Both the position numbers and the translations under genes were made by a program. The notes under the pieces were generated by a model. The model ran no database searches. It was not told the DNA's origin and saw only the letters and a program-made list of their open reading frames with translations. From Aquimarina agarivorans (GTDB lineage: Bacteria; Bacteroidota; Bacteroidia; Flavobacteriales; Flavobacteriaceae), in the NCBI RefSeq assembly GCF_000218485.1, contig NZ_AFPB01000158.1, positions 1 to 37,793 of the forward strand: a DNA stretch of 37,793 bases, in the 5' to 3' direction. Positions 34,685 through 37,793 of this stretch are shown piece after piece; the first letter of the stretch is position 1; each line of letters begins with the position of its first letter.

Positions 34685-35671
34685 ATGACTAAAAAAATCA
34701 AAAAAATAGGTGTACTTACATCGGGTGGCGATGCACCAGGAATGAATGCAGCCATAAGAGCAGTAGTGCGAACTTGTGTGCATTATAATGTTACTTGTGT
34801 AGGTATTTACGAAGGGTATAAGGGATTAATTGAAAACAATATGATTGAGCTTGATGCGCGATCAGTTGCCAATACCATTAATAGAGGAGGAACTTTTTTA
34901 AGATCAGCCAGATGTTTGGAGTTCATTCAACCCGAAGGAAGAGTAATAGCGCATGAAAACCTACTAAAACAAGGTATTGATGCCTTAGTGGTAATAGGAG
35001 GTGACGGAAGCTTTACGGGAGCTTTAAAATTAAATAACGAATTTAATTTCCCAGTAGTTGGTATTCCTGGTACTATAGATAATGATATTAACGGTACTGA
35101 CTATACAATAGGATACGATACTGCTTTAAATACAGTGGTACATGCTATTGATAAAATAAGGGATACGGCAAGTTCACACAATCGTTTATTTTTAGTTGAG
35201 GTAATGGGGCGCGATGCTGGAGATATTGCTATTAGTGCTGGTATCGGAGGTGGTGCTGAAGAAATACTTATTCCTGAAAAAGATGATTTTAGCATTGATC
35301 GTTTAATGGAGTCATTGGAACATAGCCGTATCACAGGTAAAACATCAAGTATCATTATAGTTGCTGAAGGGAAAAAAGGGATGAATATCCTTGAAATGAG
35401 GGATTATGTACACAAACACCGACCTGAATACGATGTTAGGGTGTCCGTGCTTGGGCATTTGCAAAGGGGAGGAGCACCTAGTTGTACTGATAGGGTATTA
35501 GCAAGTAAATTGGGTGTAGGCGCTGTTGATGCACTTATGAAAGGACTTACTAACGTAATGATTGGTGTTAGTCACCGTAAAGCAGTCACTGTTGATTTAA
35601 ATGTGGCTCTTGATAAAAATAGAAAATTAGACAGAGACTTACTGCGTGTTGCAGACATAGTTTCTTTATAA
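34685..35671 (+). CDS. pfkA: ATP-dependent 6-phosphofructokinase
   Basis: 328 residues. It phosphorylates fructose 6-phosphate to fructose 1,6-bisphosphate, the committed step of glycolysis. Motifs: GVLTSGGDAPGMNAAIRAVVR (ATP site), GGDGS (105-109), where Gly108 instead of Asp indicates use of ATP and not pyrophosphate, PGTIDNDI with catalytic Asp132, and MGRDAGDIA. The length matches bacterial PfkA. A perfect TAnnTTTG element (TACTTTTG, 34671-34678) lies only 6 bp before the start, so it is either a leaderless promoter or chance. The GAPDH gene starts 30 bp after the stop, so the two glycolytic genes probably form an operon. Confidence 0.97.
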   Translation: MTKKIKKIGVLTSGGDAPGMNAAIRAVVRTCVHYNVTCVGIYEGYKGLIENNMIELDARSVANTINRGGTFLRSARCLEFIQPEGRVIAHENLLKQGIDALVVIGGDGSFTGALKLNNEFNFPVVGIPGTIDNDINGTDYTIGYDTALNTVVHAIDKIRDTASSHNRLFLVEVMGRDAGDIAISAGIGGGAEEILIPEKDDFSIDRLMESLEHSRITGKTSSIIIVAEGKKGMNILEMRDYVHKHRPEYDVRVSVLGHLQRGGAPSCTDRVLASKLGVGAVDALMKGLTNVMIGVSHRKAVTVDLNVALDKNRKLDRDLLRVADIVSL

Positions 35672-35698
35672 TAAATTAAATAGTAAACTAAAATTTGA

Positions 35699-36703
<1,005 letters not shown>

Positions 36704-36711
36704 TATATTTT

Positions 36712-36743
36712 AAAAGCCCTGTATGAAAATTATGGGGCTTTTT
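36712..36743 (+). terminator. Terminator of the pfkA-gap operon
   Basis: AAAAGCCC (36712-36719) pairs with GGGCTTTT (36735-36742), followed by more T. It lies 8 bp past the gap stop. It also overlaps the upstream TTG that would extend the next gene, which argues for the ATG at 36787 as that gene's real start. Confidence 0.85.
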
Positions 36744-36786
36744 GTATTTTAACATTACAAATTACAAACCACCTAAAATATACTCT

Positions 36787-37641
36787 ATGATATTACTTGC
36801 CGATGGAGGATCAACTAAATGCGATTGGATACTTTTAGATCACAATGGTAAACAAGTACTTAAAACTAGAACTAAAGGTTTAAATCCAGCTGTTTTTAAA
36901 TCAGAGGTTCTTAAAACTAGGCTTTACGCTAATGAAGATTTAAAATCATACAAAGATCAAGTTAAAAGTGTACACTTTTACGGAGCTGGTTGTGGTACTC
37001 CTGAGCCAACTAAAATTTTAGAAGATATATTAGTAGACTATTTTGGTGATTCCGAAGTAATGGTTAAAGAAGATATGGTTGCTGCCGTATTTGCAGCTAC
37101 TACCGAACCTGGAATTGTATGTATTTTAGGAACAGGCTCAAATAGCTGTTATTTTGATGGGGATAACATTCATATGGAAGTAGAATCTTTAGGCTATGTA
37201 CTTATGGATGAAGCTAGCGGAAACTATTTTGGAAAACGTTTGCTACGTGATTACTACTATAAAAGAATGCCAAAAGCGATTGCTGAAGAATTTGAAAAGC
37301 GTTACGATCTTTCGCCTGATGCCATAAAGGAAAACGTGTACAGGAATGAAAATCCAAATACCTATTTAGCTAACTTTGCAGAATTTATTTTTACAAGCGA
37401 AGAGCGTAATGGATACTTTTATCTCTTAATTACTGAAGGCATTAAAAAGTTTATTGAAAATAGAGTAATGTGCTTTCCTGAAGCACAAAACGTACCCATT
37501 CATTTTATTGGCTCTATTGCCCACTTTAGTCAGGACATCATTAGAGATGCTTTATTACCTTACCATTTAACGATGGGTAATATTGTTCGCAGACCCATTG
37601 ATGGTATAATTGATTATTACAGAAACGAAATATTGGCATAA
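36787..37641 (+). CDS. BadF/BadG/BcrA/BcrD-type ATPase, N-acetylglucosamine-kinase-like
   Basis: 284 residues from ATG 36787. The frame is open back to a TTG at 36742, but that lies inside the gap terminator, and homologous proteins start close to MILLADGGSTKCDW. The N-terminal phosphate-1 motif LLADGGSTKCDWILLD is the ATP-binding loop of the ASKHA sugar kinase fold. GIVCILGTGSNSCYFDG is the phosphate-2 motif, and VHFYGAGCGTPE and IHFIGSIAHFSQD fit the family. It probably phosphorylates an amino sugar such as N-acetylglucosamine, linking wall or chitin turnover to glycolysis; the substrate is an inference. No gene follows within the window. Confidence 0.88.
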   Translation: MILLADGGSTKCDWILLDHNGKQVLKTRTKGLNPAVFKSEVLKTRLYANEDLKSYKDQVKSVHFYGAGCGTPEPTKILEDILVDYFGDSEVMVKEDMVAAVFAATTEPGIVCILGTGSNSCYFDGDNIHMEVESLGYVLMDEASGNYFGKRLLRDYYYKRMPKAIAEEFEKRYDLSPDAIKENVYRNENPNTYLANFAEFIFTSEERNGYFYLLITEGIKKFIENRVMCFPEAQNVPIHFIGSIAHFSQDIIRDALLPYHLTMGNIVRRPIDGIIDYYRNEILA

Positions 37642-37690
37642 AACTACTTTTTATCATTCCGTATTATTTAAGAACTTTTTCGCTACATAC

Positions 37691-37708
37691 AATATTTTCC
37701 AAAATATT
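37691..37708. repeat. AT-rich hairpin downstream of the kinase gene
   Basis: AATATTTT (37691-37698) and AAAATATT (37701-37708) form an 8-bp stem with a 2-nt loop, and CTAC/GTAG on the flanks (37683-37686, 37711-37714) may extend it. There is no T-run after it, so it is only a possible terminator of the kinase transcript. Confidence 0.35.
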
Positions 37709-37793
37709 TTGTAGCAGAACAAAATAATCAACCAGATGCATTTTTCTGACATTAGGAAAGTGCTTTTTGTTGACTAAATTTTATATAAAACCT

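Noticed and set aside
36742..36786. Upstream TTG start for the sugar-kinase-like gene
   Set aside because: The TTG falls in the T-run of the gap terminator, and the conserved protein starts at ATG 36787.

Overview
The window looks like chromosome of an AT-rich, marine-type member of the Bacteroidota, most likely an agar-degrading Flavobacteriaceae species. Evidence: four large secreted proteins ending in type IX secretion (T9SS) C-terminal sorting domains, -7 elements resembling TAnnTTTG, no Shine-Dalgarno-type leaders, a GH16 enzyme with agarase-like motifs, and typical flavobacterial housekeeping genes. I see no rRNA, tRNA, CRISPR array, transposase or phage genes. The genus cannot be fixed from the sequence alone.

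Layout. (1) 67-5209, minus: two secreted multidomain proteins. One is a beta-helix protein with a CBM6 and a fascin-like beta-trefoil. The other has a fascin-like trefoil plus a string of Ig-like repeats and no visible catalytic domain. (2) 5939-8623, plus: a YtrA-type operon (ABC ATPase, permease, GntR regulator, frameshifted membrane-anchored protein) with a well-formed promoter and a near-perfect 26-bp palindromic operator. (3) 8649-9746: TraB/GumN protein and a tiny secreted protein. (4) 9859-15596, minus: a frameshifted lipocalin-like lipoprotein, a DUF4197 lipoprotein, PurU, an OmpL-like porin, an SRPBCC/GyrI-like protein and a small membrane protein. (5) 15702-16085: a MazG-like pyrophosphohydrolase. 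(6) 16295-22926, minus: a GH16 probable beta-agarase and a 1014-residue beta-helix protein whose C-terminal ~230 residues are close paralogues. (7) 23928-28083, minus: MsbA-like exporter overlapping an aldose-1-epimerase-like gene, then a DEAD-box-type helicase. (8) 28604-37641, plus: PabB, a low-molecular-weight phosphatase/arsenate reductase, thioredoxin, TilS, DsbD, PfkA, GAPDH and a BadF-type sugar kinase.

How the genes fit together. The four T9SS cargo proteins probably act outside the cell or on its surface on red-algal galactans. They use two interchangeable kinds of accessory module (fascin-like trefoil and RICIN-like), each shared by a neighbouring pair. No SusC/SusD pair, sulfatase or dedicated regulator is present, so this is not a complete polysaccharide utilisation locus. 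The region before the GH16 gene carries three copies of a 9-mer, TAAGCGTAA, two of them as an inverted pair.

Novelty. I do not see a clearly new defence or mobile system. The best leads are the two beta-helix proteins of unassigned activity, the non-catalytic fascin/Ig protein, the GntR operator, the 9-mer repeat before the agarase, a hairpin at the predicted 5' end of the porin mRNA, and two genes each apparently broken by a one-base frameshift.
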